A stretch of DNA of 64,000 nucleotides. Origin: Alphaproteobacteria bacterium. Its GTDB lineage: Bacteria; Pseudomonadota; Alphaproteobacteria; ATCC43930; CGMCC-115725. The position numbers and the translations under genes are program-made. The stretch is taken from contig JASHOB010000196.1 in NCBI GenBank assembly GCA_030041335.1, positions 1-64,000 on the forward strand. Direction: 5' to 3'. This document shows positions 1 to 8,684 of this stretch, in pieces. Numbering within the stretch: the first letter of the stretch is position 1; each line of letters opens with the position of its first letter. Under the pieces are notes generated by a model. That model was not told where the DNA came from and did no database searches. It saw nothing but the letters and a program-made list of their open reading frames with translations.

Positions 1-945
1 TTCTATGGCAAGGTCGAGGACGAAGGCATCCGCTGCTGCTATCACGGCTGGCTGTTCGGCGTCGACGGCACGTGCCTCGACCAGCCGTGCGAGCCGGAGC
101 ACGGGCTCCACCGCGAGGTCGCGCGCCAGCCCTGGTACCCGGTCGAGGAACGCTATGGGCTGGTGTTCGCCTATCTGGGGCCGCCCGAAAAGAAGCCAAT
201 CCTGCCGCGCTATGACATTCTCGAGCGTCTGGCACCCGGCGAGCAGTATCAGCAGGTCATTGGCGGCCAGGGTGCCACCGGGGACGACAGTTTTGAAGTC
301 CTGCCCTATAGCTGGCTCCACATGAACGATAATGTACTGGACCCATTCCATGTGCAGGTCCTGCACTCGACATTCACCGTGGTGCAGTTCGCCGCCGAAT
401 TCAAAGTCATGCCGACATGCGACTTCGTTCCGGTCGAGGACGGCGTTTATTATTCCGCCTATCGCCAGCTCGATGACGGTCGCGAGGTCGATCGCATCTC
501 CCATTGGATCAGCCCAAACATCATGAGCGTGCCGAGCATCCGCATGGACAGCGGCCCGTCGACCGGCGTGAGCTGGGTCGTTCCCGCCGACGATGAGAGC
601 TATTTTCAGGTCTTCGTTCAGAAGGTGCGCGAGAAACGGCCGTTCGCGCTCGCGATCGATGGCAAGCTTTGGGGCGAAAAGACCGAACAGGAACGGCAGG
701 CGGTGCCGGGCGATTTTGAGGCGCAGTTCGGGCAGGGCACGATCTCTCTCCACTCCGAGGAGCATCTGGCGCAAAGCGATCGCGGCATCGTCATGCAGCG
801 CCGCTTTCTGGAACAGCAGATCAAGATCGTGCAGGAGGGCGGCGATCCGGCGGGCGTGATCTTCGATCCGGCGAATTCGGTCATTCATGTCCGCTCGGGC
901 AATTTCTTCCGCGCCGACAAGCGCGAACCAGTGCCGGCGGAATAG
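1..945 (+). CDS. Rieske aromatic ring-hydroxylating oxygenase, alpha subunit-like (5' partial)
   Basis: Likely terminal oxygenase that hydroxylates an aromatic or related substrate using a Rieske [2Fe-2S] cluster and a mononuclear iron; the substrate is unknown. The open frame runs from base 1, so the N-terminus, including the first CxH of the Rieske motif, lies outside the window. The second half of the motif, CCYHGW, is visible at about codons 12-17. The mononuclear iron site is recognisable near 325-370 as the ND...DPFH...LH pattern (two His; the third ligand, an Asp, should lie further on). The stop at 943-945 is followed directly by the ATG of the hydrolase at 946, so the two genes are almost certainly co-transcribed. 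Family assignment is firm; substrate and partner reductase are not visible. Confidence 0.9.
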   Translation, partial: FYGKVEDEGIRCCYHGWLFGVDGTCLDQPCEPEHGLHREVARQPWYPVEERYGLVFAYLGPPEKKPILPRYDILERLAPGEQYQQVIGGQGATGDDSFEVLPYSWLHMNDNVLDPFHVQVLHSTFTVVQFAAEFKVMPTCDFVPVEDGVYYSAYRQLDDGREVDRISHWISPNIMSVPSIRMDSGPSTGVSWVVPADDESYFQVFVQKVREKRPFALAIDGKLWGEKTEQERQAVPGDFEAQFGQGTISLHSEEHLAQSDRGIVMQRRFLEQQIKIVQEGGDPAGVIFDPANSVIHVRSGNFFRADKREPVPAE

Positions 946-1788
946 ATGCCTTTCGTCGACTCGGACCCGGTCAAACTGTACTACGAGGAGACCGGCACCG
1001 GCTTTCCCATCCTCTTTATCCACGAATATGGCTCCGATTATCGCGAGTGGGAGAGCCAGGTCCGGTACTTTTCTCGGCGCTATCGCTGCATCACCTACAA
1101 TGCGCGCGGCTATCCCCCGTCGGACGTGCCGACCAAGGATGCCGATTATGGTTATGAACAGTCGCGCGACGATGCCGCGCGCGTTCTTCATCACCTGGGG
1201 GTTCCGCAGGCCTACATCGTCGGCTTGAGCCAGGGCGCTTATGCGACGCTGCAATTCGGCCTGCGCTATCCGCAGATGGCGCGAGCGCTGGTGGTGGCGG
1301 GCGTCGGCTCGGGTTCGCCGCCGGCGGCGCGCGCGGAGTTCGTGCAGAACACGCTCGCCACCGCCGAACGGTTCCTCGCGGAGGGCAGCGCCCGAGTGGC
1401 CGAGACCATGGCCATTAGCCCCACGCGCATCCGTTTGCGCGCCAAGGATCCCCGCGGCTACGAGGATTTTCTCGCGCATCTGCGCGAGCATTCCAATGTC
1501 GGCATGGCCCTCGTCGGTCGCAATTACCAGGGCAAGCGGCCGTCGCTCGAGGATTTTGCCGCGGCACTCGGCCAGCTGGCGATGCCGGTGTTGCTGGTCT
1601 GCGGCGACGAGGACGAGCCCTGCATCGAAACCAACATCTGGCTGAAGCGGGTGATGCCCACCGCCGGGCTGTGGTTGGTCCCGCGCACCGGCCATGCCGT
1701 CAATTTGGAGGAACCCGCGGCGTTCAACCGCGCGCTCGCCGATTTCTTCGCCGCCGCCGAAAACGACGCTTGGCGCCCGCGGGACTAG
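946..1788 (+). CDS. alpha/beta hydrolase
   Basis: A 280-residue alpha/beta-hydrolase-fold protein. It has the nucleophile elbow GLSQG (residues about 96-100), a likely acid residue in CGDEDEP (about residue 223) and the catalytic histidine in RTGHAVNLEEP (about residue 250). It starts on the base after the stop of the Rieske oxygenase gene, so translation is probably coupled. Such pairs occur in aromatic degradation clusters, where the hydrolase cleaves a ring-fission product or ester. That role is inferred from context, as nothing in the sequence identifies the substrate. Confidence 0.9.
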   Translation: MPFVDSDPVKLYYEETGTGFPILFIHEYGSDYREWESQVRYFSRRYRCITYNARGYPPSDVPTKDADYGYEQSRDDAARVLHHLGVPQAYIVGLSQGAYATLQFGLRYPQMARALVVAGVGSGSPPAARAEFVQNTLATAERFLAEGSARVAETMAISPTRIRLRAKDPRGYEDFLAHLREHSNVGMALVGRNYQGKRPSLEDFAAALGQLAMPVLLVCGDEDEPCIETNIWLKRVMPTAGLWLVPRTGHAVNLEEPAAFNRALADFFAAAENDAWRPRD

Positions 1789-2190
1789 GCGTCGCGCCAT
1801 CGCCCGCCGTCGCAGGACGACCACTCGTTCCGATCCTCACCGCTGACTCTCGGCGCCGGAAGTGGAAAGCGACGAGTGGGCAAGGCGCGCGCTGCGCCAG
1901 GTGACGATGCCGACAATCCTCGTCACCCCGATGCCATCGACCTGGTCCCTCGCGCCAGCCGACCAACCCGGCGACCCTGTGCCTCCTTGGTTTCGGGATT
2001 TCTTAATCGGGCTCATGCTTCGAGGCCAAAAGCCCGGGGTTGAACCGTCGCAGCTCCGCCGCCCCGAGGCCGGAAAAATCATTGCCCGCAACGATGTCTG
2101 AGGTTGACGAGGGGTTATATCTCCCCGAATATATATCTCGTAGAATATAGCGTATCGAAATACAAAATCAGCCAATCGCTGGGGGATCAC
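1789..2190. other. intergenic region upstream of the outer-membrane barrel gene
   Basis: This 402-base stretch has no convincing gene. Short open frames here lack family resemblance and ribosome-binding sites. The left part is GC-rich like the rest of the window. The last 90 bases turn sharply AT-rich and probably hold the promoter of the gene starting at 2191, with the repeated TATATCTC element described separately and a GGGGGAT ribosome-binding site at 2181-2187. Confidence 0.6.
2116..2139 (+). promoter_or_regulatory. repeated TATATCTC element in an AT-rich promoter
   Basis: TATATCTC occurs at 2116-2123 and again at 2132-2139, 16 bases apart on the same DNA strand. The second copy lies inside the imperfect palindrome CGAATATATATCTCG (2126-2140). 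The element is 52-75 bases upstream of the ATG at 2191, where a regulator could act. The wider 9-mer GTTATATCT (2114-2122) recurs, inverted, in front of the siderophore-interacting protein gene at 8659-8667. The regulator is unknown. Confidence 0.35.
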
Positions 2191-3486
2191 ATGATCGTCG
2201 CAAGCCGCAGGTGTCTCTGCATCGGCGTAGCTATCGTTACGCGTCTTTTGGTTGCCTCAATTCCTGTCTACGCGCAGGAAACGTCGTCGTTTACGACGGT
2301 TCTTACGTCAGTTCGCGCATCCGACGAGGAAATGTCACAGTTCGCGCATCCTCAGTCGTACGCGTTCGATGGCGGTCCGTTGGGCCAGTTGCAGGGCAAT
2401 GCCGCGCTCGATGGATATTTTTTCGCCCAGACCGGCGCAGGGGACAGCAGCACGGTCGGCAATCATACGACGGGTGCCAAGGTCAACGCTTGGGAAATCG
2501 AAGTCGTTAGACCAACTACCTTCACCAATTTTTGGGGATTTGGCGTTCAGGCCGCTGAATACCAAGACATCAATTTGGGGCTGAATGCGCCAAAGAATGT
2601 CAACGGCGACAGGTTTCAAACCGGTCCGATCCGTACCGCGTATCTAGGGATCTCACCGGCACCCGGTTTCAAAATCTCGGGCGGGCAACTTCCGTCACTG
2701 GAAGGATATGAATCGGTCTTTCCGTGGAATAATCCTTCGATGTTACGGACGGCGGTCAACCCGGGGCAAAACAGCAACAGCAAAGGTGTCGAGCTTGACT
2801 ATACCAGTGGGCCGTACACCGGCGCGCTGATGTTCAGCGATGGTTACGATACCGACGTTTTCAACTATTTTACCTGGCTAGGGTCCGTCAAATTCGACGC
2901 CAACAACGAGCTTAGCATTTACGGTGGCACACACTTCGGGAGTACCGGACCGGATGCCTTTGCCTATGGCGAGGGCGGGATGCCAAGCGGTGGTAAATTC
3001 GGCGTTGGCGGTCAGCAGCAACTCGCCGTTGTCAATTCCACCATGATCGGTGCTTGGTACACGTGGCGATACGGGAACCTGCAGATCATCCCCGAATTAC
3101 AGTATCAATTCACGCCGGCGCTGACCAAATATGCGGCGGACACGTCCGGCGGCTTCTCGGACGACATTCCGGGATACACGTCCGCTTTTGTCGCCGCACT
3201 GTTCGGCATCTACAAAATCCCGAACACCAATTTTTCGATTTCGGGTTGGGTAAACTATGGCACGAGCAACGGCTCGGGGGATCAGGACGTTTGGTTCGCC
3301 GCGCCCAATCAAAAACTGGTCGGTTTGGCGATCGCGCCGGCCTGGAAATACAAACAAATCTTTGCCCGCCTCAACGTCGGCTATGCGCACTTGCTGAATT
3401 TGGGCACGCCCGTCTCGGGATACGGCAACTCGGGTACACAGCGAGATACGCTTATCGGCACAATGGAATTCGGCCTCGTTTTTTGA
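2191..3486 (+). CDS. outer-membrane beta-barrel (BBP2/OmpL-like porin) protein
   Basis: A 431-residue secreted protein. The start at 2191 is preferred over an in-frame upstream start at 2104 because it follows GGGGGAT and directly precedes a signal peptide with a VYAQ cleavage region. The mature part alternates short hydrophobic and Gly/Tyr/Asn-rich strands and ends in FGLVF with a terminal aromatic residue, as outer-membrane barrels do. It most resembles the pfam BBP2 (OmpL-like porin) group; this is from memory of the family. Base composition and codon use are clearly more AT-rich than in neighbours, and an IS remnant follows, so the gene may have been acquired. Transported substrate unknown. 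Confidence 0.72.
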   Translation: MIVASRRCLCIGVAIVTRLLVASIPVYAQETSSFTTVLTSVRASDEEMSQFAHPQSYAFDGGPLGQLQGNAALDGYFFAQTGAGDSSTVGNHTTGAKVNAWEIEVVRPTTFTNFWGFGVQAAEYQDINLGLNAPKNVNGDRFQTGPIRTAYLGISPAPGFKISGGQLPSLEGYESVFPWNNPSMLRTAVNPGQNSNSKGVELDYTSGPYTGALMFSDGYDTDVFNYFTWLGSVKFDANNELSIYGGTHFGSTGPDAFAYGEGGMPSGGKFGVGGQQQLAVVNSTMIGAWYTWRYGNLQIIPELQYQFTPALTKYAADTSGGFSDDIPGYTSAFVAALFGIYKIPNTNFSISGWVNYGTSNGSGDQDVWFAAPNQKLVGLAIAPAWKYKQIFARLNVGYAHLLNLGTPVSGYGNSGTQRDTLIGTMEFGLVF

Positions 3487-3624
3487 ATCTGGAGGAGCCA
3501 GGGACATCTCCACAATTCGGTGCGGCTCGGGCGTCGAGTTGATTCTCGTCGATCGGTCGAGGTCGTGCTTGGCTTGGCGCCCGGCATCGAAAAAATTGGA
3601 TCGGGGACGCCCCCCCGTGTCACC

Positions 3625-3854
3625 GGCCGGAACGATCGGCCCGTCAAGGACGCGACCGTGAACCGGTTCTACTACGAAACTCACGACCGGCGCCGCAGCC
3701 ATCCCGCCGACTTCGCACTCCCGATAGCTTCGTGCAACGGCTTAAGACGCGCGGAGATCTCACACCTTATGAATACATCTACAAGGTACGGACAGAGGCG
3801 CCTGATCGATTCACGCTTTATCCGCCTCGCAAAATGCCGCGACTAAACGTCTAG
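3625..3854 (+). pseudogene. IS481-type transposase C-terminal remnant, frameshifted
   Basis: Two frames together give the C-terminal end of an IS481/integrase-core transposase. Frame one (3625-3714) reads KDATVNRFYYETHD...HPADF, and frame three (3726-3854) reads QRLKTRGDLTPYEYIYK, then a short basic tail and a stop at 3852-3854. In intact relatives these segments are separated by eight codons. Here 23 bases lie between them, so one base has been lost. The DDE catalytic core upstream is missing and no terminal inverted repeats were found. This is a dead fragment marking a past insertion between the barrel gene and the quinone oxidoreductase gene. Confidence 0.8.
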
Positions 3855-3927
3855 CTGCGATCCCTTATGCGGAGCTGAAAGCGGGCTTGAGCGCTGCGTC
3901 AAGACCGTCGCGCGCGCCGCTTCCGGC

Positions 3928-4908
3928 TCAGGTCGTGACCACGACCTTGCCGACCGTGCGGCGCGCTCCAAGCGCCGCGACAGCGGCAGGGGCGTCATTG
4001 AATTCGAAGACATCACGTACCAGCGGGCGGAAGACGCCGGCACGATAAAGCTCAAACAATTCCTTGAAGATCATATCTGCCAAGGCCGGGTCGCGACGAC
4101 GCTCCTCGCCCCAATAGACTCCCATCGCCGCCGCATTCTTCAACAGCAGCCGGTTCGACGGCAGCTCGGCAATGCTGCCGCCAGCGAAACCGACAATCAT
4201 CAGACGCCCCTGCCAACCGAGACAGCGCAGGCAATCGACCGCTATGGCACCGCCGACGGAATCGATCGCGATGTCGACGCCTTCAACTCTTTCTGCGGTC
4301 GCGATGCGGCGCACCGCCTCGACGATTTTCTCAGCGCTATAATCGATGACATGATCGGCGCCGAGAGTGTGACATAGGGCGGCCTTGTCGGCGCTTCCCA
4401 CCGCAGCAATTACCTTCGCGCCCCAATGCTTGGCGAGATGAATGGACGCCGAGCCGACGCCGCCAGCGGCGGCCGTCACCAGCACCAAGTCACCCGGCTT
4501 CATGGCGGCGCGTTTGCGCAGTGCCAAGTACGCGGTCGGATAGGTGGTTAGCATGGCGACACCGTCATGCGACGGCATCTCGGCCGGCAGGAGTTGCGAA
4601 CCGTCGCGCGGCGCGATGGCATACTCCGCAAAACCGCCAAAGTTGCAAGGCGCGGCGAGCCGATCGCCGACCTTGTAGGGCGATTCGGGCCCTACCGCGG
4701 CCACAGTGCCGGCGATCTCGACGCCGGGGGAGAAGGGCAGCGGTGGCTTGACCTGGTACTGGCCGCGCACGACGAGCGTGTCGAGAAAATTCAGTCCCGC
4801 CGCTTCGACACGTAACAGCGTCTCGTCACCTTTTGGCTGAGGCGCCGCAATGTCGGCAAGACGCATCGTGCCTTCTGGTGATATTTGTTCGACGAGCCAA
4901 GCGCGCAC
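3928..4908 (-). CDS. NADPH:quinone oxidoreductase family protein (MDR superfamily)
   Basis: A 326-residue cytosolic medium-chain dehydrogenase/reductase of the zeta-crystallin/quinone reductase branch. The N-terminal GroES-like domain contains GLNFLDTLVVRGQY (about residues 38-51), and the Rossmann nucleotide-binding segment is VTAAAGGVGSASIHLAKHWG (about 143-162). The cysteine ligands of zinc-type alcohol dehydrogenases are absent, so a zinc-free NADPH-dependent reductase is expected. The physiological acceptor is unknown. The gene is divergent from that at 5115, with 206 bases between them. Confidence 0.9.
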   Translation of the reverse strand: MRAWLVEQISPEGTMRLADIAAPQPKGDETLLRVEAAGLNFLDTLVVRGQYQVKPPLPFSPGVEIAGTVAAVGPESPYKVGDRLAAPCNFGGFAEYAIAPRDGSQLLPAEMPSHDGVAMLTTYPTAYLALRKRAAMKPGDLVLVTAAAGGVGSASIHLAKHWGAKVIAAVGSADKAALCHTLGADHVIDYSAEKIVEAVRRIATAERVEGVDIAIDSVGGAIAVDCLRCLGWQGRLMIVGFAGGSIAELPSNRLLLKNAAAMGVYWGEERRRDPALADMIFKELFELYRAGVFRPLVRDVFEFNDAPAAVAALGARRTVGKVVVTT

Positions 4909-5114
4909 AGATCCTCTCCCTTTGCTTGAGCCGCCACCTTATCATGACATCGGAACAGCGGGGACGCGCCACAAGCGTCCGGCGCCGCTGGCGACGGCGG
5001 CGGGCGAGATAATCGCTGTGGCAGAGGAGAGGCGTCGGGGAACCGAATCACCCCGCGCGAAAATCGCTCCTCTCGCAGCTGCAAATCGACCTGGGTCTTT
5101 TATGGGAGGACACG

Positions 5115-5972
5115 ATGGAGCGCCGGGAACTGATCGATCTCACTGATCGCACGCTCGATGCAATCACGCACCGTGAACCGGGGCGCGCGCCGCTGGCGGT
5201 GAACGCGCGTTATACCGAGAACGGCCAGGGGCTTGCGATCGGCAAGGGCCTCTGGGCAACCGCAAACCCCGGCACCGCCCGCCGAGCGGTGTCGGCGGAC
5301 CTGGTGTCGGGACAAGCGGGATGGATCGGCGCTATTGGCGAGAATGGCAATCCGATTGTGCTGGCGCTGCGGTTGAAGGCGACAGGTGATGGCGTTATCG
5401 AAATCGAGACCGTGGTGTGCCGCGGCCATGAGCGCATCTTCAATCCGGCGGGCATGGTTCCGCGCGCGGCCTTCGACACCGTGGTGCCAAAAGCCGAACG
5501 CGCATCCCGCCAGGCTCTGCGGGATGCTGCCAACGCCTATTTTGATGGGATCGAGCAATCCAATGGCGACATCATCCCGTCGGCCGACGATTGCGCCCGC
5601 GTCGAGAATGGCGTGCAGACGACGCTCAACCCGGAGCTCGGCGGCAAACAGGCCTATCCGTTATGGGGCATGCCGGTCGCCGCCCAGATCGGCACCGGCT
5701 ATTACGCTTATATCGAGGCGATTCGCGACCGCCGCTATCCGGTGATCGACGAAGAACACGGGCTGATCATGGGTGTCGTCGCGTTCGATCATCCCGCCAC
5801 CATGAAGTCGGTCCATGTCAAGGGCAAAGGCGATATTGTCCTGCCGGCGTTCACGCAACGCCCCTCGACGGCGCTGATCGCGGAATTGTTCCAGGTTCGC
5901 GGCGGCAAGATCACCGGTATAGAGGCGGTCCTCGATTTTTTTCCCTACGGCATGTCCACCGGATGGCGATGA
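5115..5972 (+). CDS. conserved hypothetical protein, possibly DUF8021/NTF2-like
   Basis: A 285-residue protein without signal peptide or membrane segments. A good ribosome-binding site (GGGAGGA at 5104-5110) fixes the start. The middle part (YFDGIEQSNGDIIP...DDCARVENG, about residues 139-162) resembles the DUF8021 group, in which an active site-like acidic/ENG segment lies in an NTF2-like fold; this match is tentative and from memory. The C-terminal half ends in GGKITGIEAVLDFFPYGM, typical of SnoaL/NTF2-like proteins. Function is unknown. The neighbouring redox and CoA-transferase genes suggest a catabolic setting but prove nothing. Confidence 0.7.
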   Translation: MERRELIDLTDRTLDAITHREPGRAPLAVNARYTENGQGLAIGKGLWATANPGTARRAVSADLVSGQAGWIGAIGENGNPIVLALRLKATGDGVIEIETVVCRGHERIFNPAGMVPRAAFDTVVPKAERASRQALRDAANAYFDGIEQSNGDIIPSADDCARVENGVQTTLNPELGGKQAYPLWGMPVAAQIGTGYYAYIEAIRDRRYPVIDEEHGLIMGVVAFDHPATMKSVHVKGKGDIVLPAFTQRPSTALIAELFQVRGGKITGIEAVLDFFPYGMSTGWR

Positions 5973-6064
5973 CAGGTTGCCGACAGGGGGACATGATCGG
6001 CCGCTAATTCGATCCTGGCCGATGCGGCCAGCGTCGCGCGCTGACCCCCCGCCTGACGCAGGAA

Positions 6065-7474
6065 CTATCGCGGCAGCCAAACCGGCTGGTCCGCGCCGAC
6101 ATAGCCGCACGGCCGCTCCCAATAAGGTTTCGTCTCGGAATAGTCGGTGATCGGGCCGGGGTAGGTTACCTCGCCCAACGGCGTCCGCATCACCCGCAGA
6201 TCGGAAGGCAGCGGCTCGAGTCCGAAAACCTGCTCCGTCTTGGGCGGCGCATCGAGTGTCCCTAACTCGAGCACCAGCATCGAGGAACGGGTCAGCGACA
6301 CATCGACGGCGAAACTGCCACCGTCATGGGCGCGCCGCAGCAGTCCGCCAAGCGCGCCGGCCGCGGCGAGATAAGCGGTCAGGTAGTCGTTGAGCGTGCC
6401 GGTGGGGGGCAATGCCGGGGCTTCGTACGATCCTTGCTCGACGGCAAGACCGCTTGCCACGCAGCCGACGGGATCATAACCGGCCCGCGTCGCCCATGGC
6501 CCGCCGCCGCCATAGGCGCTGACCGAGACGACGACGATGCCGGGCCGCATCCGGGCGAGGTCGTGAAGGCCAAAGCCGCGGCGCGCCAGCGCACCCTGAC
6601 GCCAGCTTTGCACGAACACGTCGCAGCCGCGAACCAGCTCCTCGAGCTTGGCGTGATCGGCCGCCTGGTCGAGATCGAGATAGGCCGAGCGCTTTCCGAA
6701 ACTGGTATCGATCATTTTGTCGGCGGTATCGGTGTATTTCGGTGAAATGATGTGAAGGACGTCGGCGCCTTGCTCCGCCAGGACGCGGGCCGACGCCGGC
6801 CCAGCAAGCACGTGCGTCACGTCGAGGACGCGCACGCCGGAGAGAGGCCGTGCGGCCGGTCCTAATCGCTCGGGCGCGCCGGCGCCGAGCTGCGCCAACG
6901 CGATGGCCGGACGCGCGGCAAGCCAGCTGCCTTGCGGATGTTCGAGCCATTCCTGGCGCCGCCGCGCAACCACGCCGACCAGCTTGTGCTCGGCGATCGC
7001 ATCCTCGAGTTCGCCACTGTGCCATTGCGCCACCGCCTTGGCGATCGAGGCATCGTCACTCCGACATTTCAGTAGATCGAGCAGCCCGATCAGCATTTTC
7101 ACGTAGATTGATGCGCGCAGCAGGTAGATCTGGCGATTGTCGCGGGTGCGGAAGAAATGCGCCCCGCCGTAGGCGTCGCGGGCGCGCAGACCTTTGCCGC
7201 CTTGAGCGACGTGGAACACGGTCCTGAGACCAGGCACGACGGCGCGGCGCAGATCGACCGTCACATCTTGGCCTCGGCCGCTCCGCATGCGCCAGACGGC
7301 GGCAATCGCCGCCCCCTGCGCCGCCAGCGCTGCCGCCGAAGCGGCGCCGAGTCGATGCGGACTGGCAACGATTGGATCGGCGCCGGTAATCACGATGCTG
7401 CCGCCGGTCTCTTCGGGCGAAACGCCCATTTGGGACAGCAGGCGGTGACAGGTCTCGAGGGCAATGCTTCTCAT
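6065..7474 (-). CDS. family III (CaiB/BaiF) CoA-transferase with duplicated partial domain
   Basis: A 469-residue putative CoA-transferase that would move CoA between carboxylic acids. The C-terminal part from about residue 207 (PLSGVRVLDVTHVLAGP) is a recognisable family III unit, including GTLNDY with the probable catalytic Asp and VDVSLTRSSM. The first 200 residues look like the second part of another such unit: RSGRGQDVTVDLRRAV followed by a YGGAHFFRTRDNR small-domain segment, but with no Asp where the catalytic residue should be. The protein therefore looks like a fused or circularly permuted pair. It stands alone on the minus strand, and its acyl substrate is unknown. Confidence 0.85.
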   Translation of the reverse strand: MRSIALETCHRLLSQMGVSPEETGGSIVITGADPIVASPHRLGAASAAALAAQGAAIAAVWRMRSGRGQDVTVDLRRAVVPGLRTVFHVAQGGKGLRARDAYGGAHFFRTRDNRQIYLLRASIYVKMLIGLLDLLKCRSDDASIAKAVAQWHSGELEDAIAEHKLVGVVARRRQEWLEHPQGSWLAARPAIALAQLGAGAPERLGPAARPLSGVRVLDVTHVLAGPASARVLAEQGADVLHIISPKYTDTADKMIDTSFGKRSAYLDLDQAADHAKLEELVRGCDVFVQSWRQGALARRGFGLHDLARMRPGIVVVSVSAYGGGGPWATRAGYDPVGCVASGLAVEQGSYEAPALPPTGTLNDYLTAYLAAAGALGGLLRRAHDGGSFAVDVSLTRSSMLVLELGTLDAPPKTEQVFGLEPLPSDLRVMRTPLGEVTYPGPITDYSETKPYWERPCGYVGADQPVWLPR

Positions 7475-7854
7475 TTTCGGTCATCCGATGTCGCGCCGCA
7501 GAGCCTGCGGGCTTTCGCTTCGATTGCGGCAATGCCGGGCGAAGTGCGCTGGGCTTCAACCGAACTACCGACGGTGCCCCGGCCCGACTTGAGCCGTTCG
7601 CGATGCGCTTGCTGGTCCGGCGGCGGCGCCGCTGGCGATTTGCCGGCACCGACTAAGGAGAGCGAGAGCAACCTGCGCTTGGCTGACGCTAACGCGCCCG
7701 GGACCGGCGCACCGTGCCGGCATCGCGGCGCATGGACGCCGGACGCGACGCTGTTTGTCCGGGCGAGCGCGCCGCGACGACGAAACGGCCCTTCGTCGCC
7801 ACTCGATTCATGCTGATCGGCGATGATGTCGTTGTCCTTCGGCTCGGCACCGGG
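7475..7854. other. intergenic, no supported gene
   Basis: This 380-base stretch lies upstream of the CoA-transferase gene and downstream of the siderophore-interacting protein gene, both on the minus strand. Short open frames occur on both strands. One 66-codon minus-strand frame ends in overlap with the CoA-transferase start, but none shows family resemblance or a convincing ribosome-binding site. No repeat or RNA structure was recognised. Confidence 0.5.
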
Positions 7855-8631
7855 TCAATGCGGTCGTTCCTCGATATGATCGTGGCCGCCGATGCGGCCC
7901 GGGCGCCAGTACCCTTCGGCGGAAATCTGATCCTTCGCCAGACCCCGCGCGAGAAGGTCGTGGCGCTGCGCACGGACATTGCTGGTCTCGCCGATGATGT
8001 AGGCATGGCCTTGCCCAGGAGGCAGCTTGAAGGCTTTGACGCGCTCCAGCATGAACTCGCTTGGTCCGCCCGGCCCGTGACGCTCCAGCCACTCGAAATC
8101 AAGACGCGCTTTGCAGCTCACCGATTGGCGGTCGGCCCCGTCGGCGATCTCGATCAGCGCCCAGACGTGGGCGTGGGAAGGCAAAGTCTCCAGGATGCCG
8201 AGGATGCCGGGGATGCAAGTCTCGTCGCCGGTGAACAGATGCCAGTCCGCACGGGGATTGAACACGGTCCGGCCGCGCGGGCCGTTCGCATCGATGCGCA
8301 TCCCGGCTTGGACATTGCGCGCCCAGTTGCCCGATGGGCTGTCGCCATGCAGCACAAAATCGATATCCAGGCGCTTTGCCGCCGTGTCGAGGCCGCGAAT
8401 CGTATAATGCCGCCTTCCGTATGTACCGTCACCGAGCGGCATTTGCAGCACCAGGTCCTGGCCGGGTTTATAGGTGAGCTCGCCGAGATCGCTTCCCGTC
8501 AGGGTTATCCGCCGCATGCGCGGGTTGAGATCCTGGGCTGCCACCACTTCCAGCGACCAAAGCCGGGCCGGCGGCCGCCGCATCTCCGGCGTCGGTGGGG
8601 GCGCCGCCGCGTTCATTGTCGACATCGACAT
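7855..8631 (-). CDS. siderophore-interacting protein (FAD-dependent ferric-siderophore reductase)
   Basis: A 258-residue member of the ViuB/YqjH family, cytosolic flavoproteins that reduce ferric siderophores or heme-like chelates to release iron. The FAD-binding motif RRHYTIR lies near residues 73-79. The C-terminal signature GETSNVRAQRHDLL followed by ISAEGYWRPGR (about residues 213-246) is diagnostic. AAGGATT overlaps the first ATG, and an in-frame ATG two codons on has better spacing, so the start may be at 8625. A 36-base imperfect palindrome sits just upstream (8641-8676). No siderophore synthesis genes are nearby. Confidence 0.92.
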   Translation of the reverse strand: MSMSTMNAAAPPPTPEMRRPPARLWSLEVVAAQDLNPRMRRITLTGSDLGELTYKPGQDLVLQMPLGDGTYGRRHYTIRGLDTAAKRLDIDFVLHGDSPSGNWARNVQAGMRIDANGPRGRTVFNPRADWHLFTGDETCIPGILGILETLPSHAHVWALIEIADGADRQSVSCKARLDFEWLERHGPGGPSEFMLERVKAFKLPPGQGHAYIIGETSNVRAQRHDLLARGLAKDQISAEGYWRPGRIGGHDHIEERPH

Positions 8632-8640
8632 AATCCTTTT

Positions 8641-8676
8641 CGCATTTCGATGTTACTTAGATATAACGAAAATGCG
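8641..8676 (-). promoter_or_regulatory. imperfect palindrome, candidate operator of the siderophore-interacting gene
   Basis: CGCATTTCG at 8641-8649 pairs with CGAAAATGCG at 8667-8676, with one unpaired base. The interior, on the coding strand of the gene at 7855-8631, reads GTTATATCTAAGTAAC, itself nearly symmetric. It ends 10 bases before the start codon and spans the space between two minus-strand genes. In Escherichia coli the homologous yqjH gene is controlled by the PadR-type repressor YqjI, which binds AT-rich inverted repeats; a similar regulator here is inference only. Confidence 0.45.
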
Positions 8677-8684
8677 GCGAGGGA

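Noticed and set aside
7471-7671. A 66-codon minus-strand frame overlapping the CoA-transferase start
   Set aside because: No family resemblance, low complexity and no good ribosome-binding site, so it is probably chance.
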